Assembly: GCF_017676385.1 (NCBI RefSeq)
Contig: NZ_JAFFZN010000007.1
Coordinates: forward strand, 1 to 64,000
Origin: Streptomyces spirodelae
Lineage (GTDB): Bacteria > Actinomycetota > Actinomycetes > Streptomycetales > Streptomycetaceae
Direction of reading: 5' to 3'
Length of the DNA: 64,000 nt
Below, piece after piece: positions 30,005-38,604 of the stretch. The notes below the pieces were generated by a model that was given only the letters and a program-made list of their open reading frames with translations, ran no database searches and was not told the origin of the DNA. The position numbers and the translations under genes are program-made. The first letter of the stretch is position 1. Every line of letters starts with the position of its first letter.

Positions 30005-30760
30005 TCAGGCACTCACCTTGCGGAACACCCGCGTGCCCAGACCCAGCGACACGGCGGCCAAGGCGACAGCCACCGCGGCTCCGAGGAGGACGGAGCCGTC
30101 GCCGTAGTCCCCCGTGAAGGCGTCCCGCACCGCGTCGACGACGTACCGGAAGGGCACGAGGCGCGAGAGCGTGTCCAGCCATCCCGGTGCCAGTGTCATC
30201 GGCAGCAGGATGCCGCTCAGCAGTACGGCGGGCATGTTGAGGGAGCTGACGACGGGGGCGAACTCCTGCGGGGAGTTGACGCGCATGGCCAGCGTGTACG
30301 ACAGCGCGGCGAGCGACGCGGCGAGCAGGCCGACCAGGACGAAGCCGATCAGTACGCCCGCCACGGGGGCGCGCAGCCCCATCGCGACGCCGACCAGGAC
30401 GAGCAGCAGCGACTGCGCGAACAGCTGGAGGGCATCGCGCACCAGGCGGCCCAGCAGCAGCGCGAGTCGGCTGACGGGGGTGACCCGCATCCGCTCGACC
30501 ACGCCGTTGTGTTTCTCCATCAGGATCGTGAACCCGGCGAAGGCGGAGGAGAACAGGGTGAGCTGGACCAGGAGCCCCGGTACCAGCGTCTGCCAGGAGT
30601 CGCCGTCCCCGCCGAGGTGGAGGTCTTCCAGCAGCGGGCCGAAGAGGACGAGGAAGAGCAGCGGCTGGAGCGCCCCGAACAGCAGCCCGAGTTTGGAGGA
30701 GGCCGTCTGCCGGATGTAGCGCCCGGCGATGATGCCGGTATCGGTGAACAAGTGGGACAT
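30005..30760 (-). CDS. ABC-2 type exporter permease
   Basis: 251 residues with about six membrane helices. The N-terminal amphipathic part (FTDTGIIAGRYIRQTASSKLGLLFGALQPLLF) and the ABC-2 signature region NMPAVLLSGILLPMTLAPGWLDTLSRLVPFRYVVDAVRDAFTGD resemble DrrB-type permeases of drug exporters. It lies 106 bases after its ATPase; that gap contains two near-copies of GCCGATCGGTGGTCGTGCC but no gene. Divergent TetR control is likely. Confidence 0.9.
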   Translation of the reverse strand: MSHLFTDTGIIAGRYIRQTASSKLGLLFGALQPLLFLVLFGPLLEDLHLGGDGDSWQTLVPGLLVQLTLFSSAFAGFTILMEKHNGVVERMRVTPVSRLALLLGRLVRDALQLFAQSLLLVLVGVAMGLRAPVAGVLIGFVLVGLLAASLAALSYTLAMRVNSPQEFAPVVSSLNMPAVLLSGILLPMTLAPGWLDTLSRLVPFRYVVDAVRDAFTGDYGDGSVLLGAAVAVALAAVSLGLGTRVFRKVSA

Positions 30761-30866
30761 GCGAGGGGTCCGTTCTCTGTGGGGTCGTCTGCCTGGGAGT
30801 GGGGAGGCGTTCTTCGCCGATCGGTGGTCGTGCCCCGATCGGCGGTCGTCGTGCCGCGACCGTCGC

Positions 30867-31655
30867 TCATACGGCGACGGGGGCCGCTTCCTGCTCGCGC
30901 TGCGTCCCGCGTCCGGTGAGGGCGATGAAGGCGTCCTGGAGGCTGGCCTCCGCCGAACCCGCGTGGGCGCGCTTCAGCTCCGCGGAGGTGCCCTCGGCCA
31001 CGACGCGGCCGTCGTCCACGACGACCAGCCGGTCGGCGAGCGCGTCGGCCTCGTCGAGGTAGTGCGTGGTCAGGAAGACGGTCATACCGCGCTCGTCCCG
31101 CAGCCGCCGCACGAGCTGCCACAGGTCGGCGCGGCTTCCCGGGTCGAGACCGGTCGTCGGCTCGTCGAGGAAGAGCAGCGCGGGGCTGTGGGTGAGTGCC
31201 ATGGTGATGTCCAGCCTGCGCCGCTGGCCGCCGGAGAGGGCGCCGCAGGGCCGGTCCAGCAGTGCGCTCAGGCCGAGTTCCCCGGCCAGCTCCTCGGTGC
31301 GGCGGGCTGCCGCGCTCTTGCCGAGCCGGTAGAGCCTGCCCTGGGTCGTCAGCTCCTCGCGGACGCTGACGGTGGGGTCGACGCCGCCGGACTGTGCGAC
31401 GTAGCCGATGCGCTTCCGCACTCCCGTGGGGTCGGCGACCAGGTCGTGGCCGGCCACGGTCGCCGTCCCCGAGGTGGGCGGCAGCAGTGTGGTGAGCATC
31501 CGGAGCGTGGTCGTCTTGCCCGCTCCGTTGGGTCCGAGGAAGCCGAGGATCTCGCCCTGCTCGACGGTCAGGTCGATACCGCGTACGGCCTCGACGGTGC
31601 GGGATTTGGTGCGGAAGGTCCGGGTCAGTCCGGTGGTGTGGATGGCTGCTGGCAT
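30867..31655 (-). CDS. ABC exporter ATP-binding protein (DrrA-like)
   Basis: 262 residues. Walker A GPNGAGKTT, Q-loop YVAQSGGVD, signature LSGGQRRRLD, Walker B LLFLDEPTTGLD, switch His in LTTHYLDEADALADR. The domain continues to the short DrrA-like tail (AEASLQDAFIALTGR). It pairs with the ABC-2 permease downstream and diverges from a TetR gene, the classic layout of a substrate-inducible drug or lipid exporter. The substrate is unknown. Confidence 0.93.
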   Translation of the reverse strand: MPAAIHTTGLTRTFRTKSRTVEAVRGIDLTVEQGEILGFLGPNGAGKTTTLRMLTTLLPPTSGTATVAGHDLVADPTGVRKRIGYVAQSGGVDPTVSVREELTTQGRLYRLGKSAAARRTEELAGELGLSALLDRPCGALSGGQRRRLDITMALTHSPALLFLDEPTTGLDPGSRADLWQLVRRLRDERGMTVFLTTHYLDEADALADRLVVVDDGRVVAEGTSAELKRAHAGSAEASLQDAFIALTGRGTQREQEAAPVAV

Positions 31656-31693
31656 GGCCCCAGAAAAACAGAGCCACTTAAAACTTGCAACCT

Positions 31694-31709
31694 CTCCAAA
31701 ATTTGGGAG
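31694..31709. promoter_or_regulatory. Candidate TetR operator CTCCAAAATTTGGGAG
   Basis: A 16-base palindrome with one mismatched pair lies in the 80-base space between the divergent exporter and tetR genes, in an A/T-rich patch unusual for this DNA. It lies 14 bases upstream of the tetR -10 TACGAT, overlapping its -35 position, and 39 bases from the exporter start, so one bound dimer could repress both. Confidence 0.6.
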
Positions 31710-31723
31710 CCCCCACCTTGGCC

Positions 31724-31729
31724 TACGAT
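31724..31729 (+). promoter_or_regulatory. -10 hexamer of the tetR gene
   Basis: TACGAT, six bases, then ATG 31736 with no ribosome site: a probable leaderless transcript. The -35 region (TTTGGG, 31702-31707) overlaps the palindromic operator. Confidence 0.5.
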
Positions 31730-31735
31730 GAGGGC

Positions 31736-32389
31736 ATGACCAGCACAGCCCCCGAGGGCCGCAGAGAACGGAAGAAGCGCGAGACCCGCCGACGGATCTC
31801 CGACATCGCCACGGGGCTGTTCATGGCGCGCGGTTTCGACGCGGTCACCATCGCCGAGATCGCCGAGGCCGCGGACGTCTCGGTCAACACCGTCTACAAC
31901 TACTTCCCGGCCAAGGAGGACCTCTTCTTCGACCGCGAGGAGGAGATGGTCGACCGTGCGGCGGTCCTGGTGCGCGACCGCGAGCCGGGCCAGTCCGCTG
32001 CCGCCGCCGTACTGGGCAGGCTCCGTGAGGACATCGCCGAGCAGAACCTGTACGCGGGTATCCGGGAGGGTTTCGGTGAGTTCATGCGTGTGGTGCGGGA
32101 GTCGCCCGCGCTGGTCGCCCGGCTGATGGTGATGCACCACCGCACCGCGAACCGGCTCAAGGAGACCCTGATCGCCGAGACGGGAGCGGCCCCCGGCGAT
32201 CCGATGCCCGAGCTCGTCGCCTACGAACTGGTGAACCTGGTCAACCTCGTGACGCGGGGCGCCACGCTGAGCATCGCCGACGGAACCTCACCCGAACAGG
32301 CCGCGCGGGAGGCGCTCGCCAAGGTGGACGCCTTCGAGTCCTTCGTCACCGGCGAGTTCCTCAACTACGCGACGAAGCCCGGCAGGTGA
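31736..32389 (+). CDS. TetR/AcrR-family transcriptional regulator
   Basis: 217 residues. The N-terminal helix-turn-helix RRRISDIATGLFMARGFDAVTIAEIAEAADVSVNTVYNYFPAKEDLFFDR (about residues 18-65) is clear. The C-terminal ligand domain is TetR_C-like but of unknown specificity. It diverges from the DrrAB-like exporter with an imperfect palindrome between them, so it most likely represses that exporter and itself until a ligand is bound. Confidence 0.92.
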   Translation: MTSTAPEGRRERKKRETRRRISDIATGLFMARGFDAVTIAEIAEAADVSVNTVYNYFPAKEDLFFDREEEMVDRAAVLVRDREPGQSAAAAVLGRLREDIAEQNLYAGIREGFGEFMRVVRESPALVARLMVMHHRTANRLKETLIAETGAAPGDPMPELVAYELVNLVNLVTRGATLSIADGTSPEQAAREALAKVDAFESFVTGEFLNYATKPGR

Positions 32390-32483
32390 GCCCTCCCGGC
32401 CCCCGGTGCCGACCCGGTGTGACGTCCGCCATGTGAGACGTGATACGTGTCTCTTCGTCCCCCACGCCCACCCGTAAGGCGCT

Positions 32484-32508
32484 AATGTCCGCCCAACGGA
32501 CGGACATT
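32484..32508. promoter_or_regulatory. Inverted repeat AATGTCCG-N9-CGGACATT before the 3-hydroxybutyryl-CoA dehydrogenase gene
   Basis: Perfect eight-base arms lie 53 bases upstream of the gene. A second dyad, GAGAC / GTCTC (within 32432-32455), lies about 40 bases further up. Either could be the operator of an acyl-CoA-responsive repressor; the regulator is not in the window by any direct evidence. Confidence 0.5.
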
Positions 32509-32561
32509 CACGAGGCGCTGGGGCTCGCCGCGACAGCGGGCGCGCGGCCCGGCGGGACGAA

Positions 32562-33425
32562 GTGAGGGTGAAGAACGTGGCGAAGAAGCTCGCCGTCATC
32601 GGAGCCGGACTGATGGGCTCCGGAATCGCACAGGTCTCGGCCCAGGCCGGCTGGGACGTGACGCTCCGCGATGTGACGGACGAGGCGCTCACCCGCGGCA
32701 CGGACGGGATCAAGGCGTCGTACGACAGATTCGTCTCCAAGGGGAAGCTGGAGGCCGCCGACGCCGAAGCGGCGCTGGCCCGGATCACCACCACGACGGA
32801 CCTGGACGCCGCAGCCGAGGCGGACATCGTCGTCGAGGCCGTCTTCGAGAAGATCGAGGTCAAGCGGGAGATCTTCGCGGCCCTCGACAAGCTCGCCGGC
32901 GAGGAGGCCGTCCTGGCCTCCAACACCTCGGCCATCCCCATCACCAAGATCGCCGCAGCCACCAGCCGGCCGGAGCGGGTCGTCGGCACGCACTTCTTCT
33001 CGCCGGTGCCCATGATGGCCCTGTGCGAGTTGGTACGCGGCCTCAAGACCAGCGACGAGACGCTTGCCACAGCGCGGGCGTTCGCCGAGTCGGTAGGCAA
33101 GACCTGCGTCGTCGTCAACCGGGACGTCGCCGGGTTCGTCACCACCCGCCTGATCTCCGCGCTGGTGGTGGAGGCGGCCAAGCTCTACGAGTCCGGCGTC
33201 GCCTCGGCCGAGGACATCGACACCGCCTGCCGGCTCGGCTTCGGACACGCCATGGGCCCGCTGGCCACCGCCGACCTGACCGGCGTCGACATCCTGCTGC
33301 ACGCCACCGAGAACATCCACACCGAGTCCCAGGACGGCAAGTTCGCCCCGCCGGAGCTGATGCGGCGCATGGTCGACGCGGGCGACCTGGGCCGGAAGGC
33401 CGGACAGGGCTTCTACTCGCACTGA
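32562..33425 (+). CDS. 3-hydroxybutyryl-CoA dehydrogenase
   Basis: 287 residues. It interconverts 3-hydroxybutyryl-CoA and acetoacetyl-CoA with NAD(P). The Rossmann motif is LAVIGAGLMGSGIAQVSAQAG, followed by VVEAVFEKIEVK, the SNTSAIPIT loop, the catalytic His in GTHFFSPVPMMALCELV, NRDVAGFVTTRLI, and the C-terminal helical domain ending GRKAGQGFYSH. Starts at GTG 32562, 32568 or 32577 are all possible; the last has GAGGG in good position. Together with the thiolase at 52 kb it can form a butyryl-CoA route. Its last 21 coding bases are tandemly repeated beyond the stop. Confidence 0.94.
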   Translation: MRVKNVAKKLAVIGAGLMGSGIAQVSAQAGWDVTLRDVTDEALTRGTDGIKASYDRFVSKGKLEAADAEAALARITTTTDLDAAAEADIVVEAVFEKIEVKREIFAALDKLAGEEAVLASNTSAIPITKIAAATSRPERVVGTHFFSPVPMMALCELVRGLKTSDETLATARAFAESVGKTCVVVNRDVAGFVTTRLISALVVEAAKLYESGVASAEDIDTACRLGFGHAMGPLATADLTGVDILLHATENIHTESQDGKFAPPELMRRMVDAGDLGRKAGQGFYSH

Positions 33426-33448
33426 GCAGGGCTTCCACTCGCACTGAG
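33405..33448 (+). repeat. Tandem 22-base repeat spanning the 3-hydroxybutyryl-CoA dehydrogenase stop
   Basis: Bases 33405-33426 (CAGGGCTTCTACTCGCACTGAG, shown in two halves as coding QGFYSH-stop) are repeated directly at 33427-33448 with one change, so that the second unit reads QGFHSH-stop. The copies abut exactly. Confidence 0.9.
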
Positions 33449-33526
33449 CCGCCCGGCACCGGGCAGAACGGCGAGGCGGCGCGACCCCCGGGGGGCGCGG
33501 GCCCAGAGGCACGGGCCCCCGGGGGC

Positions 33527-33549
33527 GCCGCCCCGGAGAGCGGGGCGGC
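33527..33549 (+). terminator. Hairpin downstream of the 3-hydroxybutyryl-CoA dehydrogenase gene
   Basis: GCCGCCCC / GGGGCGGC with a seven-base loop, in a very G/C-rich stretch with further partial dyads (GGGCCC repeats) just upstream. No T-run follows. It lies about 100 bases after the stop. Confidence 0.5.
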
Positions 33550-33672
33550 CGCCACGTCCGGCTCCCGTGCTCCCTCACGGGGGTGAAATCCGGTATCGGT
33601 CAGGACACGGACGGCAACTTCACCGCTGCGGCGCCAGTCATCAGTAGTGAAGCCCGCCACAACAAGTGAAGA

Positions 33673-33732
33673 AGACGGCCACAGCACGAGACGGCCACAG
33701 CACGAGACGGCCACCACGAGGCGGCCACGGCG
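33673..33732 (+). repeat. Four tandem units of AGACGGCCACAGCACG
   Basis: Two exact 16-base units (33673-33688, 33689-33704) are followed by two degenerate 14-base units (33705-33718, 33719-33732), all keeping A-G-R-CGGCCAC. They lie about 120 bases before the STAS gene. With no spacers they are not a CRISPR array; they could be regulator half-sites or replication slippage. Confidence 0.7.
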
Positions 33733-33851
33733 ACACGGCGGGCCACCGCACCGGCCGGCGGCGACAACGGGCGTCGGCGCCGACGCCGGACTCGAGCACC
33801 GAGAGCACACGTAAGCGCCGAAGAGCGACGGAACCACTCCGGGGAGCGCAT

Positions 33852-34235
33852 ATGCACATCAGGGGCGACCACGCCGAGCTGGTCGTCGGAGGTCGTCTTG
33901 ACGTCCGCAGCGCGGCGGACGCCCGCACGGTCCTGCACGCAGCCGTCGACTCGGGCGACGGCGACCTGGTGCTGGACCTCGCCGAGCTCGACTCGTGGGA
34001 CGCCACGGGGCTCGGCGTGATCATGGGCGCCCACCGCCGCGCGGGCCGGTGCGGCCGCAGGCTCGTCCTGCGCGAGGTGCCCCCGCAGATGCAGCGCCTG
34101 CTGGTGGCCACCCGGCTGCACCGCATCCTCGCCATCGAGACCACGGCGCCGGGCGGCGGCTCCCCGGCGGCTCCGGGCGCCACCCGGGCGAGCAGATCCC
34201 GCTCCGCACAACCCAGCATTCTGGCGAAGCCATGA
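33852..34235 (+). CDS. STAS-domain protein (anti-sigma factor antagonist type)
   Basis: 127 residues from ATG 33852 (GGGGAG about seven bases upstream). The STAS domain covers residues 4-98. The phosphorylation loop reads ELDSWDATGLGVI, so the position of the phospho-serine in SpoIIAA (DSSG) is T52 here. The last 28 residues are a Gly/Pro/Arg tail. No RsbW-type anti-sigma kinase or sigma factor gene is adjacent; its neighbour is the large NTPase-like protein that starts 110 bases downstream. Confidence 0.85.
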   Translation: MHIRGDHAELVVGGRLDVRSAADARTVLHAAVDSGDGDLVLDLAELDSWDATGLGVIMGAHRRAGRCGRRLVLREVPPQMQRLLVATRLHRILAIETTAPGGGSPAAPGATRASRSRSAQPSILAKP

Positions 34236-34344
34236 CAATCGGGCCGGTACCGTCCCCGCGCGTCGCCCCTTCCTGGACAATGGAGGCCGCGCACCGGACC
34301 GGCCCCTCCCGTTCGGTCGGGCGCGCCACCTGCTCTTGGGAGAC

Positions 34345-36858
34345 ATGACGACGATGGAACGGCACGGCAGCGAGCGACACGCACCCGGGGACGAGCACGC
34401 GACCACCGGCGGCGGGACGAGCGACGGGACCGGCAATGAGGCGGGCGCCGGGACGGCCGGCGAGCCGGCCCGTGCCGTCCGGCTCGTGGCCGACCAGTAC
34501 CTCGTGACGGTCAACCCCGTCGACGGCAGCGAGATCGAACCCTGCCCGCCCGGGGAGCGGCACGGCACCCCGCCCAAGCGCGCCCCGCAGGAGCGCCCCG
34601 TCCCGCAGGCGGCCGCCGCCGCTGCGCTGCCGCCCGGCAGCCTGCTGGAGCGGGACGAGGAGCGCGACCGGCTCTCCCGGCTGCTCTCCCGCGGCCGCTC
34701 CGTCCGGCTCACCGGCCCCGCCGGATCGGGCCGCAGCGTCCTCCTGGACGCCGTGGCCGCCGATGTGACCTCGCTCGCCCCCGACGGAGTCGTCCGCCTC
34801 AGCGGCTACCGCCGCACCCCCAGCGACCTGATGTACGACCTGTTCGCCGCTGTGCACAGCGCACCTCTGCACCGCCCGGGCAAGGCGGAGCTGGTCGGCG
34901 CGCTCGGCCAGGTCGGCGCGGTCGTCCTCGTCGACGACCTGGAGTTCGGCGGTGCGGCCCTGGACGAGCTGCTGCGGGCCACTCCCGAGTGCGCCTTCCT
35001 CTTCACTGCCGCACCCGACGCTCCCGCCCCGGCCCCCGGCAGCTACGTCGACGAGATGTTCCTGCCGGGGCTCAGCCGCACCGCCTGCATGGAGCTGATG
35101 GAGCGGGCCGTCCACCGCCAGCTCACCGACGACGAGGCCGACTGGGCGGCCGACCTGTGGTTCGGCTCCGAGGGGCTGCCGCTGCGCTTCGTCCAGGCCG
35201 GAGCGCTGCTGCGGCTGCAGGGCAGCGGCAGTCTCGTGGCCGAACTGCCGGACGATGTGGCGCTGGCCCCGCTGCTGGCCGCGGCCCTGACCGAGGCCGG
35301 ACGCGGAGCACTGCGGCTGGCCCTCGCGCTCGACGGGGAGCTGCCGCACTCCGACCACCTCCCGGCGCTCACCAACGACCCGCAGGCCGAGGACAGCGTC
35401 ACCGAACTGCTGACCTCCGGCCTGATCAGCCCGGCAGGCGGCCACTTCAAGCTCGCCGCAGGTGTCGCCGCCGAGCTGACCGACGCCGGGTTCGCCGACG
35501 GCCGCGCCGCCTACGCGCTCGCCGCCGCACAGCACTACGGCTGGTGGGCCGGGCAGTCCTCGGTCACCGCCGACCGCGTCGCGCTGGAGGCCGACGCGCT
35601 GCTGGCCGCCGTACGCGCCACTCAGCGCGACGGGAACGCCAACGCCGCGGTCCTGCTGGCGCGTACCGCCGCGCCCGTACTGGCGGCCGGGATGCGCTGG
35701 AGTGCCTGGGAGCGGGTGCTGCGCTGCGGCCAGGAGGCCGCACGGGCCTCCGGCGAGCTCGCCGAAGAGGCTTACTTCCATCACGAGCTGGGCATCCTCG
35801 CCCTCTCCGCCGGCAACCCCGAGCGGGCCCGCTCCGAGCTGGAGACGGCCCTCGGACTGCGCGGCACCCTGGCCGAACAGCGCGGCATGGTCGCGGCCCG
35901 CAGGGCGCTGGCACTGGTGACCGACCGGCTCGCCGCGACCGGCACCCGGGGACCGGCCGCGCTGCCGTCCCGTCCCGCAGCCGGGCGGACACCGGCACAA
36001 GGCACGACCGCCGCGACCGCGCAGCAGGCTGCCGGGGCAGGCCCGGCCAACACCCCGGCCCTGGGCGCTCCCGGGGCCGTAGCCGCAGTGGATGCCGGAA
36101 CCGACGCGGCCACCACGGCGGTGGTTTCGGCCGCCGCCGCTCAGCAGCAGCCGGGAGAGACGCTGGTCTCACCGGCGGACGCCGCTCACGACGCGACCGG
36201 CTCCGCCTCACACGGCGCGCGCTCGGGCGCGCGGCACACCGCGCCGCGCGGCTGGCGCGCCTTCGCCAGCAGCAAGCGGAACCTGGCAGCGGCCGGTGCC
36301 GGAGCGCTGCTCGCCGCCGTCCTCGGCACCGTCGTCACCCTCGGCACGGTCTCCGACGACAGTCCCCCGGACTCCGTCAAGCCGGACTCCGGCACCTCCC
36401 AGGACGACGAGGACAACGCCCCCGGCGACGCGTCCCCCGGCGACGGCGGCCGGAGCGGACAGCCCGACCGGCCGCAGCCGGCGGCCGGCAAGCCGTCGCA
36501 GGACACCGAGGCGCTGACGACTCCCCAGGACAACGGGGAGCCCGGGAACGGGCCGAGCTCATCCCGGGACTCCTCCAGCGCCCCCGAAGACCCGGGCAGT
36601 TCGCAGCAGCCGCCGTCCTCGCCCCAACGCCCGCCGTCCTCGCCGGACCGGCCCCCGTCCTCCTCGCCCGAGGACCCGCCCTCCTCGCAGGACCCGTCGC
36701 CCAGCCCCAGCGACGACCCGTCCTCGCAGGACCCGCCGCCGAAGACCCCGACCGGCAGCGTGGACCACACCGCCACATCGACCGACCGCTCCCCGAGCAC
36801 CGGGCAGAGCACGGGCTCGGCCCCAGGCTCCGGCTCGGCGGACCCTTCGGCGTCTTAG
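34345..36858 (+). CDS. Large P-loop NTPase-like membrane protein with disordered C-terminal tail
   Basis: 837 residues if started at ATG 34345 (GGGAG is very close; ATG 34354 is an alternative). After a polar N-terminus comes an AAA/STAND-like P-loop domain. Its Walker A is GPAGSGRS (124-131), so the usual Lys is R130; Walker B is VVLVDD (193-198). Alpha-helical repeats rich in Ala/Leu follow to about residue 535. One transmembrane helix (about 646-669) precedes about 165 residues of Pro/Ser/Asp-rich disordered sequence, presumably outside the cell. I know no function. The STAS gene just upstream suggests a partner-switching or signalling role, which is inference. Confidence 0.75.
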   Translation: MTTMERHGSERHAPGDEHATTGGGTSDGTGNEAGAGTAGEPARAVRLVADQYLVTVNPVDGSEIEPCPPGERHGTPPKRAPQERPVPQAAAAAALPPGSLLERDEERDRLSRLLSRGRSVRLTGPAGSGRSVLLDAVAADVTSLAPDGVVRLSGYRRTPSDLMYDLFAAVHSAPLHRPGKAELVGALGQVGAVVLVDDLEFGGAALDELLRATPECAFLFTAAPDAPAPAPGSYVDEMFLPGLSRTACMELMERAVHRQLTDDEADWAADLWFGSEGLPLRFVQAGALLRLQGSGSLVAELPDDVALAPLLAAALTEAGRGALRLALALDGELPHSDHLPALTNDPQAEDSVTELLTSGLISPAGGHFKLAAGVAAELTDAGFADGRAAYALAAAQHYGWWAGQSSVTADRVALEADALLAAVRATQRDGNANAAVLLARTAAPVLAAGMRWSAWERVLRCGQEAARASGELAEEAYFHHELGILALSAGNPERARSELETALGLRGTLAEQRGMVAARRALALVTDRLAATGTRGPAALPSRPAAGRTPAQGTTAATAQQAAGAGPANTPALGAPGAVAAVDAGTDAATTAVVSAAAAQQQPGETLVSPADAAHDATGSASHGARSGARHTAPRGWRAFASSKRNLAAAGAGALLAAVLGTVVTLGTVSDDSPPDSVKPDSGTSQDDEDNAPGDASPGDGGRSGQPDRPQPAAGKPSQDTEALTTPQDNGEPGNGPSSSRDSSSAPEDPGSSQQPPSSPQRPPSSPDRPPSSSPEDPPSSQDPSPSPSDDPSSQDPPPKTPTGSVDHTATSTDRSPSTGQSTGSAPGSGSADPSAS

Positions 36859-36962
36859 CACGGGCGTCCGCCGGGTGTCCGGGCCGGTTCTGCCGTACAT
36901 CGGCAGTGACGCTCGCCCGGAGGCTGCCGCACCGTGCACAGGCGCGGACGGCCCCGTAGCGG

Positions 36963-36968
36963 CAGGAT
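36963..36968 (+). promoter_or_regulatory. -10-like hexamer before the PH-domain gene
   Basis: CAGGAT followed by seven bases and ATG 36976 with no ribosome site suggests a leaderless start. The first base departs from the consensus T, so the call is weak. Confidence 0.35.
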
Positions 36969-36975
36969 TCGTACC

Positions 36976-38604
36976 ATGACCGAAGGCCGAGAAGTGATCT
37001 GCCGCCCCCGCTGGAGGCGCACCCTGTGGTCGTGCGCCGGGATCGGCGCCACGGGTGCCGCCGTTGCTGCCGCGTGCGCTGTGGGTCTCGCGCACCGGGG
37101 CGGGCCGTGGGGCGTGTGGGTGGCCATCGCTCTGTTCTTCGCGCTGTCGGGCGCGGCGGCGCTGTACGCGGTCACCGCGCGGGTGACCGCCGACGCGCAC
37201 GGCTTGCGCTCCCGTACGCTGCTGCGCCGGTGGAGCGCGCCGTGGACCGGCGTCGTCGATCTGCGGGTGTACCTGAGGCACGAGCTCAACCACCGGGTCG
37301 AGACCACCGGCCGCGTCAGCGTGGTGCTGCGGGACGGACGCAAGCGCCTCCTGCCCCTGCCGCGCGGCTTCTACGAGGACCCCGACTTCCGCGCCACGCT
37401 GGAGGAACTGCGCGGACTGCACCGGCGCCACGGGGCCCCCGGTTCCGACCACCTCCCCGTGCTCTCGTACCGCACCCGGGGCCGGCCCTGGGCGGTGGCG
37501 CTGAGCCTGTTCGTGCTGCTGCTCGCGGGCGCGGGCGTCGCCGCCTCGTACGTGCCGGACGCCGGCTCGTACGAGCGGGCGTGGCAGAAGGCCGCACCCT
37601 GCACGGCGCGGACGCCCGCCGGTGAGCGAAGGGATTGCCTGGAGACCCTGCCTGCCGTCATCGCACGGACCGACGCCGGCCGGCCCAAGCAGCGGGGATG
37701 GCTGTACTTCGACGGCGGCCGGCCGCTGGAGCGGATCGGCGTCTCCCGCGACGCGGCGCTCGCGTTCGAAGCCGGTGACGACGTCGAACTGACCGTCTGG
37801 CGCGGCCAGGTGATGAAGGTGGCGGGGGAGGGGCACGTCTGGCGCGAGCACGTCCCCGGCGCCGGGGACGTGGCCGCCCTCGCCGCCGCTCTCGCCCTGG
37901 CCGCGGGCTATCCCGGCGCCAAGGTGGTGCTGCGGCTGCGCGGGCGACGGCGCCCGGACGACGAAGTCCTCCCCTCGGCACTCCCGTTCGCGGGCGCGCT
38001 CGTGGGTACGGCGCTGTGGCTGGTGCCGCTCTGCTACCTCCACGTCGCCGACCCGTTCGCCTCCGGCGGGGTGACCGCGTGGACAGTCGGGGGCTCGGTG
38101 GGCACGCTGGTCCTCTTCGGTTGGGCCTGGCGCGCCACCCGGCTGCGGACCCCCGCAGCGGCCCGTGAGACCGAGGCGGCCCCTTCCTCCTCCCCGGAGG
38201 AGGAAGGCGAAGTCTTCCTGCCCGCACGCTTCCTGGAGCACACCGCCTACAACCCGCACGGCTTCGGTACCCACATCGTCATCGGAGGCGGTCCGCCGGC
38301 GGTGACGCCCCACTCAGGACCGGGCCGGTGGGCGGCGAAGCCGATACCGGTGGAACGGCTCACCGTCGGCCAGGTGCGGCGCGTCAGGGGCGACGACAGC
38401 GGCACCGTCCCCGGAAACTGGCACATCGCCGAACTCGACGACGCGGGGGAGCCGGTGCGCCTCGCGGCGGCCCCGGCCGATCTGACCCGCATCCTGCGTG
38501 CGCTGGAGTCCGCGCCACCGCCTGCGGGCGGTGGCCGGAGTCGGGACAGTGGAGGTCAGAACAGCCGGAGTTTGTCGTCCTCGATACCGCGCAGCGCGTC
38601 GTAG
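36976..38604 (+). CDS. PH-domain membrane protein, function unknown
   Basis: 542 residues. Two N-terminal membrane helices ([16 protein letters not shown] and [20 protein letters not shown]) lead into a bacterial PH domain ([29 protein letters not shown] onward). A third helix ([21 protein letters not shown]), an extracytoplasmic loop with two Cys ([17 protein letters not shown]), and two more helices near residues 335-385 follow, then a 140-residue cytoplasmic tail. The reading frame overlaps the 3' end of convergent nucS by 49 bases, and the last 20 residues ([21 protein letters not shown]) may be merely tolerated extension. Confidence 0.72.
   Translation: MTEGREVICRPRWRRTLWSCAGIGATGAAVAAACAVGLAHRGGPWGVWVAIALFFALSGAAALYAVTARVTADAHGLRSRTLLRRWSAPWTGVVDLRVYLRHELNHRVETTGRVSVVLRDGRKRLLPLPRGFYEDPDFRATLEELRGLHRRHGAPGSDHLPVLSYRTRGRPWAVALSLFVLLLAGAGVAASYVPDAGSYERAWQKAAPCTARTPAGERRDCLETLPAVIARTDAGRPKQRGWLYFDGGRPLERIGVSRDAALAFEAGDDVELTVWRGQVMKVAGEGHVWREHVPGAGDVAALAAALALAAGYPGAKVVLRLRGRRRPDDEVLPSALPFAGALVGTALWLVPLCYLHVADPFASGGVTAWTVGGSVGTLVLFGWAWRATRLRTPAAARETEAAPSSSPEEEGEVFLPARFLEHTAYNPHGFGTHIVIGGGPPAVTPHSGPGRWAAKPIPVERLTVGQVRRVRGDDSGTVPGNWHIAELDDAGEPVRLAAAPADLTRILRALESAPPPAGGGRSRDSGGQNSRSLSSSIPRSAS

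Larger units (their letters stand above)
33426..33851 (+). other. Intergenic region before the STAS gene
   Basis: A 426-base gene-free stretch. It contains the repeated gene tail (to 33448), a G/C-rich hairpin at 33527-33549, and a four-unit 14-16-base tandem repeat at 33673-33732. I see no convincing promoter. CATCAGTAGTGAAG near 33639-33652 is a weak -10 candidate for the STAS gene. Confidence 0.6.

Noticed and set aside
33673..33732. CRISPR array
   Set aside because: The units are contiguous 14-16-base repeats without spacers, and no cas genes are in the window.
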